A stretch of DNA of 64,000 nt, taken from assembly GCA_013398615.1 (NCBI GenBank), contig VZSR01003806.1:1007393-1071392 (forward strand), in the 5' to 3' direction. The translations under genes were made by a program, and so were the position numbers. Shown here piece by piece: positions 1 through 14,728 of the stretch. This stretch comes from Brachypodius melanocephalos. Lineage: Eukaryota > Chordata > Aves > Passeriformes > Pycnonotidae. Under the pieces are notes generated by a model. The model did not search any database. It was given only the letters and a program-made list of their open reading frames with translations, and was not told where the DNA came from. The stretch's first letter is position 1, and the number at the start of each line of letters is the position of its first letter.

Positions 1-1269
1 AGGAATGCGTGCAGGCTACTATGAAAGGAACCACCGTTGTCCTCTACCACTTCTGTGAAAGTTCTCTTCTAATATCTGCCCCAGCCTGCTCAGCTTGGAT
101 TAGTGTGGAGAATAAAGCATTTTGGAATTCTGAAATGGCAAAAGCATTGGACTCTCTTTTTAAGAGTTAATTTGTTGGATAGAATGTATGAGAGCTGCTT
201 CTGCTGTCTCCTTAATTGCTACAATATAGTGACAGTCTCATCAGATCACCATTTATATCCTGTGCCAGATCAGCATTTTCATTGAATGATCTCAGTATAA
301 CACTCAAATAATTTCAAGTTCCTCCAAAATTATGAAGATTGTAATATCTTACAGTCTATTTTTTATTACTGATTATTTTCATAATAGATTTCCATTACAC
401 ATAAAAAATCAAATGTGATTGGAAGACAGGATTATTTTCTTAAACTGAATATCAAACTCAGACTTTTACCTAATTTGTGAAAGCTAAAATTTAAGAAATT
501 AATTTAATTGCCATGCAATTTTTAACAACTGTGTTTTTAAATTGTTTTACATTACATTGTGTTTGTATATTTTTGTATATGTATATTTGTTTTACATAGT
601 ATTGTATTGTTCTATAATGGCAAAGATTTTTTTAACCACGATATTTTAACCAAGATGGGTCTCACAAAATGCAGAAGGCAGATTGAAAACAATGGTGGCT
701 TAATCATGTATAGCATTTCTATATTTGGGATTTCTAGAGGATTTGCCTCCTTTCCTCTTGTCTGTTTTAATAGTTACATAACTTTTGTGGTTTGCCCTAC
801 AGACTTCAAGGTCAGCTGAAGAGCAGGCAAATCCTTTCTCTGCTTCTTTGCTTTTCTAAGATTATGTAAACAGACCTTCAGAAAATACACCCCCTTTCCC
901 TCCTTCTCCCTCCAAGAATCTAACAGTTCAGCAGGTCAGTACTGGCGAGAATATTTCAAGGATGACTAATAATAAGATGCCCTTTAGAGAAATGGGAGAC
1001 TTAGTATAGCAAGAGCTTACACAAACCACCCCAGTGCTCTGCTGAAGGGAATTTCTCAGCCTTTCTGCCCAGTATGTAAAAAGACACCGACTCGTAATCC
1101 TTTACTCTCAAGGGTTCCTCAGCTGAAATCTGAGCCTTGGAAAAAATAGTAAGAGCATCCTATTGCTGCGAATTTAGATTAGGAACTTAGAATTACTTCA
1201 GTTGATATTAGATGTAGAAATATTTTACTTAGTAAATGGAATTGTCTAGTTTGAGGTTTTGTAGACATG

Positions 1270-1445
1270 GTTTAGCACCAAATGAGGAGGGGATGTTTAG
1301 TGCTTTCTGAAAGTACCTAAGAATCAAAATTTTGGCCCCAGTTCTCCTACTCATGCTCTCAAAAGGTGACAGTTTTCAGGTGCTCAGAAGTGGAAAGTTT
1401 ATGTTTGCAGCCACATAGCATTGAGTGAGGAGCTAACACTTAACA
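1270..1445 (+). repeat. Diverged direct repeat, copy 1
   Basis: This matches 2877-3055 in the same orientation. Shared blocks include GTACCTAA followed by AATCAAAATTT, the block ACTCATGCTCTCAAAAG, GACAGTTTTC, GTTTGCAGCCA, and CATTGAGTGAGGAGCTAACA near the right end. The blocks are in the same order with small substitutions and indels. I do not recognise a transposon family, so this may be an old local duplication or an undescribed interspersed repeat. Confidence 0.85.
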
Positions 1446-2876
1446 CAAGATGTAAAAATGTATGAATTTATCAAGTTACACAGCTGTGCAAAACAAAAAT
1501 AAACTGCAAATAGAAGATAAACATATTAGTCATAAGATTTTTAGGTTAATGGAGGTAGAAATATTCAATGAAAATTATTTTTAACATCTGGTAGCTCAGA
1601 TTCTTGAGGTGTGAAGCACAACAATTGGAGTAGTCCTACATATTCATTTATAGATACAAGACCACAGTCAAAACCACGTAGGTTACATGGGTTTACAGCA
1701 CACATAGGTTACATGGGTAGATCAAATCCAGCCCATCTCAGGACATTAATAAATGTAATCTAAAGTTATCTAAATATTATAGTTCACATATTTTTCGGCT
1801 ATTGAAGATTTGGCTAAGACTTACTCTTCAGGAATGATATATTCAAAGTCTTTCACACGCATGCATTTGATTCTGCTTGAACTCTTGCACAAACCACACC
1901 AGTCAAAGGTTATTATATATGTTTTGGTGAGCATCTGTCACAGCTAAAGACTGAAACAACTCTGTAAATTTTGAATTAATTTAAAAGTTGCATTATAACT
2001 TATGTTTCTTCTTATCAGTAAAATAAAATCAATTTCCTTTTTTTTTTTTTTCATTCCATCAAACCTTCACATTATTGTGCTGTCATCATTTGAACATGTA
2101 AATCAGAAATATAGACACACATTTTGAAACACTGTAGCTAAACTGACATGGAGTGCTTGCTCTAAAATTGTAGATGTCTCTTGTATACAAAGTGCATATA
2201 ACAATACTTGTGACACTGCAAAATTGCAGTAAGGTAAAACAAGCCAAAAGAAACTTTTAGGCAGGCCAAGACTAATCCATAGAAATCCTGATTCATATGG
2301 AGACCTGTGGTGGGAACATTGGTCTGTAAGGCCTAGTAGAGAAATCTTTGGATGTTTTAATCTCTACTGATGTTGAGCAAAATTAAAATAGAAATTAAGA
2401 GTAAAGGTGTTATTGGCTTTCAGCAAACACAGTTCAACAAGCCCTTTTTGCATATTTCCTCTTATATTACACATATATTTATTGATGAATAACTTCTATA
2501 GAATCATTGTCAATGTTGATGGGTTTTTTCCCAGAGAGTTACTGAAAATAACCCAGAACCAGAGCTCTATGCATCTCCAAAGCTTGTTGCAATTTTAGTT
2601 CCAAAATTTACAGTTAGAAACAAAGTGTCTATATTAGAAAATCATGGAGGTAATATTTACAAAAGAAAGTTAAATCAAATCCCAAGATTTTATATGAATA
2701 TCAGCATTACATATTACATATGTACATATTACATATACTCTATTGCATACAGGGTGTAATTTTTCTGACCATTGGTTTTATTTTGTGAATCCAGTTCCTT
2801 CAGAAAAACTTTCTTAGCATCTTGACTTCTCTTTATTTTTAGATGAGAGACTTACCTCTGATCTTTGTTTCTGTTG

Positions 2877-3055
2877 GTTTAACACAAAATTGAGGAGGGA
2901 GTGTTTAGTTCTTTCCGAGAGTACCTAAAAATCAAAATTTCAGCCCCTGTCCACATACTCATGCTCTCAAAAGATGACAGTTTTCCAATACTCAAAAGCT
3001 GAAGTGACTATTCTGTTTGCAGCCAAGTACCATTGAGTGAGGAGCTAACATTTAA
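2877..3055 (+). repeat. Diverged direct repeat, copy 2
   Basis: This is the partner of the copy at about 1270-1445, with block order preserved over about 175 bp. The two are about 1.6 kb apart. No target-site duplication or poly(A) tail marks either copy clearly. Confidence 0.85.
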
Positions 3056-6000
3056 TGTTTTCTTCTATTCCTTTAACACATACAAATATATTTTAATGCT
3101 TTCTGTATGATTTTGTCAAAATGGTCTTCAGGTGTTTCTATCTGGTTATCTTGAAAAAGCTGTTTAAACCTCCCTTTCCTGTTGAGACAAGTTTTACTTA
3201 GAGCAATGTATGCACTTTAATTGGGTTATTCTTATTACAAAGAATACAAACCTATTTTCCTTTACTACTATTACTTGCTGGACTGTAAACAAAGATCAAT
3301 ACAGATATTAAATATGCATAATTTAAAAAATACATCTTTTCACCTGTTGCTATAATTTTTTTGCTATTTTACGGGTGTCCATACATGCCCTTGAATTTTA
3401 GAGTCAACCATCTGTAAAAGGAATTATTCATAATGTTTCAAATATGTCTAACACTAACTGAGCATACTTTTCAGTTCAATAATAAATAATATTATTTTTA
3501 GAGTATCTTTTAAAACTAAGTAAGTTTCTTTTGTAATTAACCTAAACTCAGAATATTTACTGTGTATTGTTTTTTAATGTCAGATGATGAGAGAACTCAT
3601 GTGTCTTTAACAAAAGCAAATTGTTTACTCATTCAAGGATTCTGTTCAGAGATCTGTGTCTGAATGAATTCCAAATCAGCAGTTCTATTGAGCTGCATGG
3701 CAATCGATTGCCTTTTATATGAGATGAATGGTCGTGTTCAACACATTCCCCCCCCTACTTGTCCCCCATCCTTTTTTTTTTCCTTTTGGCCCACTGCCTT
3801 AGATGCCATCACCCAAAGCTGTTAGTCCCAAATGAGATTCTGTTTAGTGGCTATCAGCCACTTCCAGATTTTCACTGCATATAAATGAATGTATTAAGAA
3901 ATGGAGATGTGATGTGGATTTATAAACATGAGCTGTATAAAAGAATAAAATAAAGTCCAAATGTGTGGAGGAGTATTTTCCAGTGGGGCCCCTGAGATGA
4001 TGATTAGCAGAACATTTTTCTGTTTACAACTACAGGAATGTTCCTAATTGTAAAAGAGGTTTTGTTTTCGTGTGACAAGATTAGTATCCAGCTTATGGAG
4101 ATGCCCATCCTTTAGAAATGCATACCTTTCCTTTTATCAATAATGTGCCTTTATATGAACCTGTTTAACCACATTGGACAAAGCTTGTAACAGTTCCATG
4201 CTGCACGTATTGGAGGGCAGGGACAGTGATAATGGTTTTATGTATTTAATAGTTCTTTCAAAAGATAGGCTATGTGTCCTTCACTCTTGACTCACTGTCA
4301 AGAGTCTCCGTTTTTCAAAGCTTGCCAATTGCTAGAATCCTTTCAGTGCTCCAAACAACCCTGCAGGAACACAGTGAAATGCACTAAACATACATTTTGC
4401 AGCCCAACAGTGACATTCAAAAAAGACTGTAAGTGGGTGCATAAGGCATCCACAAACATGAAACTGTGCTTGCATAACTTCCACTTCAAGCTACATTGTA
4501 GAGTGTTATTCAAATCTCACTTTTGTATTACCTGACAATAAGATGACTTGGTATTATCACAATTTCTACAGCAGTGTTATCCCCATTCTGCACAGAGAAT
4601 AGTTGTATTAATGGTAACAAATTCTGTTTAGCCAAGTTTGTTGGGAGTTCATTGGGAGTTCTTGGAAGGTCTTGGGAGGACCCCACATTTTAATCATATC
4701 AATAATCATGCAAGGTCTTCCTGCAAATGATATTTGGTTCATGTTGGTGTACAGTGAAAAGTCTTCATTCTTGAGCACAGGTATTCAAAGACCTCTTGAT
4801 GTATGTTGAATGTTTAAATTTTCTGAGAGAATACTAAGATTCTTTGTTTTTTAAAGGATGTTCTGACATGACCATTGATTTTACTTTATGGTACTGTTAA
4901 GGACCTTTTTATCTGAAAATAAATCAATATCTGTGTTAGTGACACCTTTCTCTTGGACCTCCATGTAACTCACAGTATGACCTTCATTTCTTGGCAGTAT
5001 AAAATTCCCTTTTTCTGCTGGTAGGCTAAGACTTGTTTCCTGCACTGCCTGGACACATATGGTTGTGAAATGGATACATAGTCTTATGTCTAAAATTCAG
5101 CACTCCATCCTTCTCTTTAAATCTTGAATTTCTCTCCCTTGGATGAACATCTTTAGATTCGACAAGTGTTTGAAAGGACTGCAATCCTGGTCTAGGGTTT
5201 CCACAGAGGATGTAACTAACCTACTCCCCTTCTACCCTTCCCTTCACGTAAAATCTTCCACTCCTCTTTCTAGTATGTCATTGCCCACCCTGGAAACCCT
5301 TCACTGACCACCTTTGTTCTTATATGTGAAATGCCAACCTTCATTCTCACCTTTAAAGTCAGATGCTGTTCTTCTGTGCATCTAATTTCTGTTAAAGCAC
5401 TTTTGCTCTGCCCAGTCTTCTTTCCTCTATGCCCCATTTGTTCTCTTCACCCCCAACCATTTTTCTGCTGTGCCTTTGATAGTTCCACTGCACAATGTAG
5501 TAATCACAGCCTCCTTCCTGTGGGTCAAGCACTCTGTCTTTAAATTCACTTTTTTCACTTCACTTCGTACTTTTTATTGTAATGGACTTACGCTGTCTCT
5601 GTCTGACCCAACTCACACCTCGTTATCCCACAGACAATTGCAGATGCCTCAGTCCCAAGTGTTTTAAAATCATGAATAAGTGCATTATAGATCATTAAAA
5701 TTGTTAAATATAGGCATAGACAATGGCATAAATAAGCTTAAAGAGCCTTATGTTGGCTTTAAGAATGGAACCAGATACACCATCTGGGTATTAGCCTCTA
5801 CATCAGCACTTCCTATTTTAGCATCTACATGGAGCATTACCTGGGATAAACTGTCTGGATATTTTCTTTCTCCGTTAGATCATGCTTGATTTGGCCATAA
5901 AGACAAAAAAATCACTTTTGATTGACAGCATATATATTCCCTTTAAAACAAGTCTGTTGTAGAACATGAGCTCCCATGTTATAGGTGGTTCTACAACTTG

Positions 6001-8250
6001 AGTATACAAGTCTGATTTTCATTCAAGCTCCTGCTAGACTTGAGGCTCTCACAGAGACTTGTAATTTGACCTGCCAGCATAGGCAAACCCAGAACCTACT
6101 TGTTTATGGTAGTTTACATATAACAGGAGAAAAAATTGGAAAAAGAAATAATGAATTATAGATACATAATTTTTTTTACTCAACTACTCTGGAGCAAGTA
6201 ATTTGTTTGCAAGATTTGCAAAATGCCATGCAATTAGAGTGCTAAGGATTATCGACAAGAAAAAAGTCTCACAGAAACTGAAATTCACTATTTCACATAT
6301 ATATTAACACTTTTTTTGTTGTTGATTCACTGACTCAGAGCTTTTCAGGCAAACTTGCAATTATCTCTTTTTTGGGTCAGTGGTGTACTGCATTCTCTAA
6401 AGATCTATAGATCAGAGATCAAGTATGACGTGACTGATATAAACCACAAAGATCAGGTGCAGTTTTTGTGAATGTTCCTACTTCACTAAGAATTTCTGTT
6501 AATTTGGCTGCCTCGATGCCAACATAATTTTCAGACAGCTTTTAGAAACTTAACAGGCCAAGACTAGAAATTCTCAGTAAATTAATATGTTTAGCATATG
6601 AATGAGATGAATACAAAAGGAATAAAGCTTATTATCCAAGATAATTGATGAGCTAGAAAACACTTATTATGGTCTCTTGTGTGTATATCTCTCTCTACGT
6701 GTGTGTATATGTGTATGTGGCTCTCATTTACCTTACAGAGCAGAGTAGTACCATAAACATCTGTTGAAATGTATATATTTAGATTTTAAAAAGAGTAAAA
6801 ATGCCCATTAACAACTTAATGATTTCTTTCAAGACATTGCACAGTACTTTGACATGAGCAGTTGCAGGTTGCTGTATCAGTCTTTGTCATACATGATTGT
6901 GTACTTATTCATGTTAAATATTTTAACAAAACTACTCTGTAGATGTGGATTTCTAAATGTTACTGCTCTTGATCTTTCCCACATAAATGAGTGAGTAATG
7001 GAGGGGACTACTTATGAAATAATCCGTTGCAAAATGTTTCTTCATGTGAGCTGCCAAAGTCTGAAATATGTGCTTTCAATTTTTCAAGATGGAAATAATA
7101 TCAGATTTTTAATATTAAATTAAAACCAAAAGGTAACGCATGTATTTTTAGATTTACTTTTGACAAACATACAAGTAATCTCGGTCACTTCAGTTGAATC
7201 ATGTTGTGATTTTGCCAGAGTGGTGGCTTGCATTTTTGCCTTGGGAAACAAAGAAATGCTTTTACCTTCTTAAAAGATTTCCCAGAGACCTTACAATTTT
7301 GATAACACATATTCAGCATTGCAACTCTGCTTATTATGTATGCTTTTAGAATGGGTTTTCATTTGCTAGGTCATGTTTATGATTAACTTCTGAAAAACCT
7401 TTAAAACAGGAGACTCAGGGCCTAATTCCTCAAAACCTGTATTCCATCAAACACATGAAATAGAAAGTGGTGTAAGGGGTTTTATTATGTTTTGAATGAT
7501 TGCCATGGAACCCACTGTCAAGTGAACAAGGCAGATAATTTCCATTTATAACTTTTAATGATGAAAGTGTCAATCTTGCTGCGGTTTTCAATTCAGAAAA
7601 GGCTCCAAAGCCAGAAGGGTTTGGTAAAATATCTTGTCTTCTGATAGCTAATTCCTCTCACTCCTAGAGGACCGTGAATGTAAAATTTCTGATTAGTGCT
7701 CATACAACCAATATTTTTAATGTGCTGAGAAGTCCACTTTCACATGAAGAAATTTCCATTTTCATAGTTAAGTCTTCTAAAGCTTCCTCAGGAGTGTCCT
7801 CACTGTATAGGGATGCATCTGAAGAAGGCAATATTTAGCACCGCTTCTTCCAACTGCTACTGCTACAAGTACAAAATACTTTAGTAGAGTTCATTTACGC
7901 ATCTCATTTTTTATTGCTATAGCGCTTTTTTTTTTTAATGTATCATCAATGAATTTTACTGAATGCCAGACAAAACTCCTTACCACTCAGCTGTTAAAAA
8001 GGAATAAGAATAGCCATCTTTAGGCATCTCTCTTCTACTGCTGTTTTTAGAACTATAATAATTTCAGGTACTTTCAATGCTTGTGAATAAAGTTCCCAGC
8101 TCTTTAAGTCATGCTTTTCAGAAATAATCTAACTCAAGGGAATTTAGCTTAGAACAGCTTTCTCCAGTATCCAGATATGCCACATTTTAAAGTGTACTAT
8201 TTTAGGGAATGCATTTCTAGGTAAGACATCAAAAATGCTTCCTTAATAAT

Positions 8251-8886
8251 CACAGATTCATAGAATGGTTTGTATTGGAAAGGACTTTAAAGATCATCTA
8301 GTTCCAACCCTCCTGCCATGGGCAGAAACACCTTTCGCTAGCTGAGAGCCCTACCTGACTTTGAGCACTTCCTGGGATGGAACATCCACAACTTCTCTGG
8401 GCCACCTGTTGCAGTCCCTTACTACTGTCGTAGTAAAAAACTTTGTCCAAATACCTAATCTAAAACTACTCATTTTCAGCCTGAATTCATCCACCCTTTC
8501 CTTATCACTACATGCTCTTGGAAATAGTTCCTCTCTGTCTTTCTTCAGGTACTGGAAGGCTGCAATTAGGTCACCCCAGCTCTTTCGCCTTTCCAGGCAG
8601 AATAATCCCAACTTTCTCAGCCTTTCCTCATATGAGGGTGTTTCACCCCTCTGACCAACTTAATGGTCTCCTCTGGACTCACTCCACCAGGTCCATGTCC
8701 TTCCTGTGCTGGGGACCACAGAGTTTGGTGCATCACTGCAGGTGGGATCTCACCAGAGAGGAGTGGAGGGGCAGAATTCCCTCCCTTGCCCTGCAGCCCA
8801 CGCTGCTTTGGATACAGGATACAGTTGGGATTTTGGGTGATAAGTGCAGATTGCTAGCCTCATGTCCAGCCTCTCCTCCACCATCA
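8251..8886 (-). mobile_element. CR1 LINE, 5'-truncated 3' part
   Basis: CR1 is the main non-LTR retrotransposon of birds. The plus strand opens with the reverse complement of the CR1 3' end (ATTCATAGAATGG), then a block reading GGAAAGGACTTTAAAGATCA. The element therefore reads on the minus strand with its 3' end at the left. The minus-strand frame at 8351-8611 keeps recognisable end-of-ORF2 blocks, such as GDLIAAFQYLK near the N-terminal side and NRWPREVVDVPS near the C-terminal side, as in jockey/CR1-type polymerase ORFs. The copy is truncated at about 8886, carries only the last part of ORF2 plus the 3' UTR, and cannot be active. Confidence 0.92.
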
Positions 8887-9584
8887 TAATAGCTGTATTT
8901 TGGTTTCAAACTTTGACAATTAAAATGTTATGATAAAATCAGTATGCAAGAACGACTAACAACAGAGATGGAATATATCCTATGTAGCCACAAAGTTGTG
9001 ATTTCTACTCAAAAGTGACAATTGTATTTTGTTCATATAAAATTTTTTAATTTGAGTAGACTTTGAAAAGAAACAATTTAGGGAAGCCTTTGCTATTGTG
9101 ATGGAAATGAAGCCATTGGTGTGATAATAGAGAAGAAATTCTATATAGATGCAAAATTATTTTCATTTTAACAATTTAACTCCAATCATATATGCCTAAA
9201 TACATTCATGGTTAAGTATCACTGTGTATCACATGTAAAATACTGGAATGAAAAGGTAAAGTTGGGGTGATTATTGGATGTGGTAAATTGCTGAGTAGAT
9301 CCCAGTTTTAACTGGTGGTTGGTTTCTCTGTTGAGTCAGTTTATCTGCTAGAAGAAGGAAATGGCAATTGCAGAGGCATGTGGATAAAGCTTTGTAAGCT
9401 CCATGTTTGACACAAGCATGCTAAGCAGTTAAACATGTTACCCAAAGGACTACAGTGGTGGGGTTTTATTCACCTCTGCAGTGTTTCAAGGTTACGTGGT
9501 CTGTTTACATTGGTGGGAGATTGCTTAAAGTTTATCACTGTGAGTCAAGGGAATGTTAATGACTTAAGATATGTTTCTTATATT

Positions 9585-9621
9585 ACAAAAAAACCAAACC
9601 AAACCAAAACAAAACAAAAAA
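9585..9621. repeat. A/C-rich low-complexity tract
   Basis: Runs of CCAAACC and CAAAACAAAAC units; imperfect (AAAAC)/(AAACC) low-complexity DNA. Confidence 0.9.
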
Positions 9622-12600
9622 TCCAATGTAATAAATGCATAGTATTGTCTGGCTGGCCATTTATTTAAATATAAGATGCATTCCCGGGAATCAGTAAAAC
9701 TGGAAGTGAATACACATGCAGTGAATTAAACTGAAGTGAATACATCCATGTATGGGACTTTTAGGGTGTAAGACCTACCTCACATGAAATACATTTTTTT
9801 TCACTAGTACATGTGTATAACTAGCCTTTACATTTCTAAAACTTTTGGGGAAAAGGTCTTGTAGTATGTTTCTGCTGAATAAGGAAGTTGTTGCACTAGA
9901 TGACTGGTGTTTGAAAACAGAGAATTTAACCTTGCAACTCTAATACCCCAAAGCACTAAGTTTTCCTGCTTCAATGTACCAGAAGTATAAATAAACAGAA
10001 GCCAAGCTTGAGGGCATTTGTAGCTAAACACAGTTGCATGTCACTCTTATTTGTGAGATTTAAATTGGATGTTCCTCCTTGTATGCAGAATTAAAATAGT
10101 TACTATTATACTATGATTACTTGTTGATTTTCTCTTATGTAGTAATGAGTGAACATTCACGTCTCAGATTCTTAATATTTGTCTAAGGTTCTTTTAGGTT
10201 CTGTTTTGACACTTACCTTAAGACTAAGACTGTAGATAAGATGCCTAAATGGATAAAAAAAACTCCTTACCATTACTCACTTTATTGCTAAATTACTTTG
10301 ATATTGATTCATAGCAAGAGAAGAAATAGAACTTTCAATCACTAAAAAATGACCAGCTTGGTAAGAAGGGAGAAGCAAGAATGGGCACTAGAGCTTCTTG
10401 AATAAAAGAGTGAGAACTGTACATTCTGTGTATGAAATTTAAGGGGAACTGAGGACAAAAGTCTGCATACGTCATCATCTCTCTCATAGTTGAAAGGAAT
10501 CCAGTTTATACCAGACAATTCTAAATTAATACAACATACTCAAAATACATACTTTGATTTGAAGGCTACGAATCTACTGTCAAAGACAGCTCAACCACTT
10601 CTTGTATTGAAGCTCATGGATTATTTTCCTGGAATGTTGCAACCCTACTAGCGATTTTTATTCATTTCAAACCATCTATGTTATATACATGCATTTTAGA
10701 GGCTTCAGAATGTAAAAGTAAAGATTTTTTAATACTATTTCCCTTTGAAATTTATAAAGCAATATTAAAAAAATAATAATAGAAAGGAGCTGTCAATGCT
10801 AAGGTACTTATTGAAATAGGTAGGGAATATACATATGATATTTTTAGGGTTTTTTTTTCCCTAACCAGCTGTGCCCATTGCACCTTTACCATTAGTACTT
10901 CAAAACTGGTGGAAGGGATTAATTGTTCCAGGGTTATAATCACTGTGTTTTGAAAAATCGAATTATTCTTACTGGGTGTTTCAGCCTAGGTTTCACATGG
11001 CAGTTCACAAGACAGTCACATCTTTTATTATTTTATTAGCTCTGTAGATCTTGAATGTATATGTATGTATATATTGCTCTTAGTTATAGCTGCTTATATA
11101 TGTGGAGTCTTTGTTTTCCAGCAAATTGTTGTCACAAAGCTCTTGGTTGAACAGTGTTGAGGAAAGATTGTACTCTTGAGGATTTACTGCCTAATTTGAA
11201 GCTCCAGCTGTGCAGGAAGATGTCAGCTTTTCCTGATCTAGTTTTGATGATAAAGCAGGAGGCAAAGGTGGCTAATATTCAGTGTCTTCCATGTAGGGAA
11301 ATAACTGCAATCTCTTATGTCTTCTCATTAGAAATTCCATAAAAGCCATTTTAAACTAACAGAACACATCCCTTCAGTTACGGTACACCTACTCCTATCG
11401 GGACCTTCTGCTGTGATTTAAAACACCATATGTTCATATGTGCTTGTTCTGAAATTTGCACAAATTATCCAAGATTTAATATGTGAATTAAAAGCAAACA
11501 GCTTCCATTAGAAATTCTCCAAATCTGAGTAGCTCCATAAACTAATCCAATACTTGACACTCTCGTTAATATTTTTATCCCTGTGTAGTACAGGTTGGCA
11601 TCACATCAGTCATGGCAAAGGAATCATAATATGTGTTTACTACTTGAAGCATCTGGAATTAAGAAAGGCAAACTCATTTGCCTAAGTCAGTTAACAAAGT
11701 CAGCTAATTAATGCTGCTCTGCTGTATTTCCCTGTATACCTCATAGGAAGCTGATGCTGTGGTGGTTTTCTGCTTAACTTCATTCATTCTGTTGTTTTAT
11801 GTGCAGAATCACTTTATCCTGTAGTTTCTGCATCATAAAACTTCTTTAATTTGATGTAAACAATAGTTTAATGTTCCCCTAATTACCTCTTATTTTAGCT
11901 CTAGCCCTGGACATGTAAGTGGAAACACTGATTTTCCAGAAGCCAGGGGTGGAGGAGGTTTTTTAATGAGACACAATTAAACCTGACTATTAGGAGTGCA
12001 TTAATTAAATAGTTTCTAGTTCTTCCTCTAGATTGACACTGTAGTTTTCAGGAATGAACTAGTGTGATTATTTCATAATTAGTAGAAACAATTTCAAATG
12101 TTTTAAATTACTTCCAGAAAAGAAGAAGAAATAAACAACATGGTTAAACCTTTGGCCTCTTCAGTTGCACTGAACAGTATTTTGGCCTGGACATTTAATT
12201 GTTCATTTTCTTCTTGAAATACCTTTATAATTACATGCATATCAGAAAGGAATAACACTTTTATGTGTTTTTATGATTGTTCTAAGACACTCTGTTGCTT
12301 AGCTGTATTTCATGTTATCTTAGTGAATAGGTATGCCTAATTTTATTTGCTGCAGAATTTCTTTTATTACCATTATTCTCAAAGTAAAATTTGAGTCTAA
12401 ACATGATGAAAATACATGTAGCATAACAGTATATATAGCATGGTCCCTATTCAAACTAATAAGAATATCTTTGCTTTATGAAAGTTAAATATCCAACACT
12501 TCATGACGGTTTTGCAAAATGCTCTATTTTTAACTAAATTCGGTCATATTTCCTAGTTGCAATGACTTATAGTACTGAGTTTCAAAGATGTCTTTGGGGA

Positions 12601-12837
12601 AAATCTATAGTTTACTAACACTCTGCTGTGTTGATTCCTGAATTATGCAACATGAAATACAGAACCGTTCTCATGCTTTAATGATTTGAATGTTTCCTAG
12701 CTAGTATATATCACAAATTTCTAATAGGTGACACCCTAAAATTATTCTTCTTCACATCATTCACTTTGAATGTTGATTGCATTAAAAAAGGGCCTTCTGT
12801 AAAAAAGTAGAACAAAAAACCCCCAACATTCCCAGGG

Positions 12838-12864
12838 AAAACAAACAAACAAACAAACAAAAAC
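12838..12864. repeat. (AAAC)n microsatellite
   Basis: Several consecutive AAAC units with an A-rich continuation into an imperfect A/C-rich stretch up to about 12890. Confidence 0.9.
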
Positions 12865-13975
12865 AGCAAAACCAGAAAAACACCAGACTTTTGCTTTTCA
12901 GACTCTCTCTGTTTACATCCTGTCAGGTCTCCTTCCCTTTATTCTCTTTCTCTTAGGATGAGAAAATTGAAACAGGGAGATATGTGACTTGTTGAAGCCC
13001 AGAAAAAGCGTTGATTGCAAAATAATGATATAAATCTGAGGCCTGCTTCTTAGTCCTGAACCTCAAGTATTAAACCACAAATAACACATAGCCTTGAATT
13101 TCATATCCAAGAGTTCGATCTACTCTCCAAAAGAATGTCTGTGACCTCTCAGGAGAACACACTGATGAACTTTTATCCACCACAAGAGAAAGGCAACTTC
13201 CAATTTAGACTGAAACCATAAAGGTTCAGTCAGATGTTCTTCAAGACTTTCCAAAATATTGTATCTCATAAATACGCCTTCCTTTTTCCTTCCCTGACCA
13301 CACTGTTACCTGGGAGTGTTTAACAGTCCTTACCAATAGTCTAGCATGTGAATGTCTGTCATTCAGGATATCTGACCTCTACGCTCCGCATCACCCACAA
13401 CACGTAAAAAGCAAACCATGAATTTAAATACCTTTTTGTCAACCATTTATCACTTTACTGATAAACAGTAAGTGTTTATCACCATTACCATTAAAATGTG
13501 CACTCCATTTTCCAAATACAGAGGAAGACACCTGCCAGCAAGCACTTTTGAAAAAGAATTTCCCCAAGCCGCATGCCCTGCTATTTTTGGCTACACAGGA
13601 GCACAAGCCTGTTTGCAATAGTGACATCTAGTGACGCCCAGTCACATTTTATCACCCCCTTCACCAGCTTTAATTTCGTGCAGCCTTGTACCCCATCACA
13701 GATAAAGTTTTGCAAATGAACTAGCAAATATGTCCTTTTTGTTTCTAAAAGACATTGGAAGAAAGCAGGAGCCATTTCTCTAGAACAAAGCTTAAAGACA
13801 CGTGTATTTAATCCCAGTGAATACAGTGAGACAGTTTCCAGCCCTGTGAAGCAAGGTGTATTTATCATTTGCAATAAAATAAGCAGAACAATTTTAGTGT
13901 TTTCCCTGTCAGTGAGTTCTCTTAATTAGGATGAAGGTATAAAGATGGCACATGCCTGTGTAGGCATTGTAAAGC

Positions 13976-14006
13976 AAAAACAAAACAAAACAAAACAAAA
14001 AAAAAA
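13976..14006. repeat. (AAAAC)n microsatellite ending in poly(A)
   Basis: Four CAAAA units followed by an A run. No retroposon body is recognisable immediately upstream. Confidence 0.9.
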
Positions 14007-14728
14007 GAGACAGCATTTTACTTTAAAGAAATAAATGTTCCAAAACTGTCCCATAATGATGGAGGTATGGGCTTTGTGGTACACTCTTGAGGCTTTTTTT
14101 TTTACCCAATGAAATGTTTTTGTTATGATTCCTCAATATATCAGTGGATAATATATTTATTATCTCAACTATCCTTTTTTTTTCCTTCATCTCTATAGTT
14201 TTCTCTTGAATATTTAAACCTCCTGCTTAGCACCTATATATCTTTTCAAGCCATGGTAGTATACAGTAATGCAGTAATGCAGTAAAATAAGATTAGAATT
14301 GCAACAAAAGTTTCTTCATTGTTTATAATCAGCCCCATTATGATATTTAAAAGTAAATGACAGTTATTTACATTACATGAAAATAGATTTTTTCTGACTG
14401 TTACAGTCCACTCTTTTCAGTTGATACTGTGATGATCTAATCTTGCTTCTAGGCATGCTGATGTTCTCAAAAGCTCAATGTACCTTGACATACGCAAAGT
14501 GCTACATCTGGTTCTTTGACACGAGCCATTGTGTCACTCCACTCTGTGTATCATGTCACTGCGTGTTCAGTGGCATTAGCAAACCGTGCCCTGACACAGC
14601 CTCTTATGTCAGTCTCTTCCCAGACAAGATTAAGAGCTTTTATAGAGCACACATGCATTTGAAGCAATGCCACTGAGCACCGTTCATATTTCTGTAAAGC
14701 TGCAATTTCTATGTTGTTAGAAGCAATG

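Larger units (their letters stand above)
1..8250. other. Unique AT-rich intronic DNA
   Basis: I see no gene or clear transposon here. Small features include a diverged direct duplication (about 1270-1445 and 2877-3055) and two close copies of TAGGTTACATGGGT at about 1679-1723. There are also a TACATATTACATATG-type microsatellite near 2705-2740, a run of C followed by T near 3747-3782, and a TGTGTATATG-type patch near 6680-6718. Short ORFs are not supported by any domain or codon signal. Confidence 0.6.

Noticed and set aside
8351..8611. 86-codon minus-strand frame resembling a protein (GDLIAAFQYLK, REVVDVPS)
   Set aside because: It is the degraded end of CR1 ORF2 within a truncated retrotransposon, not a host gene.
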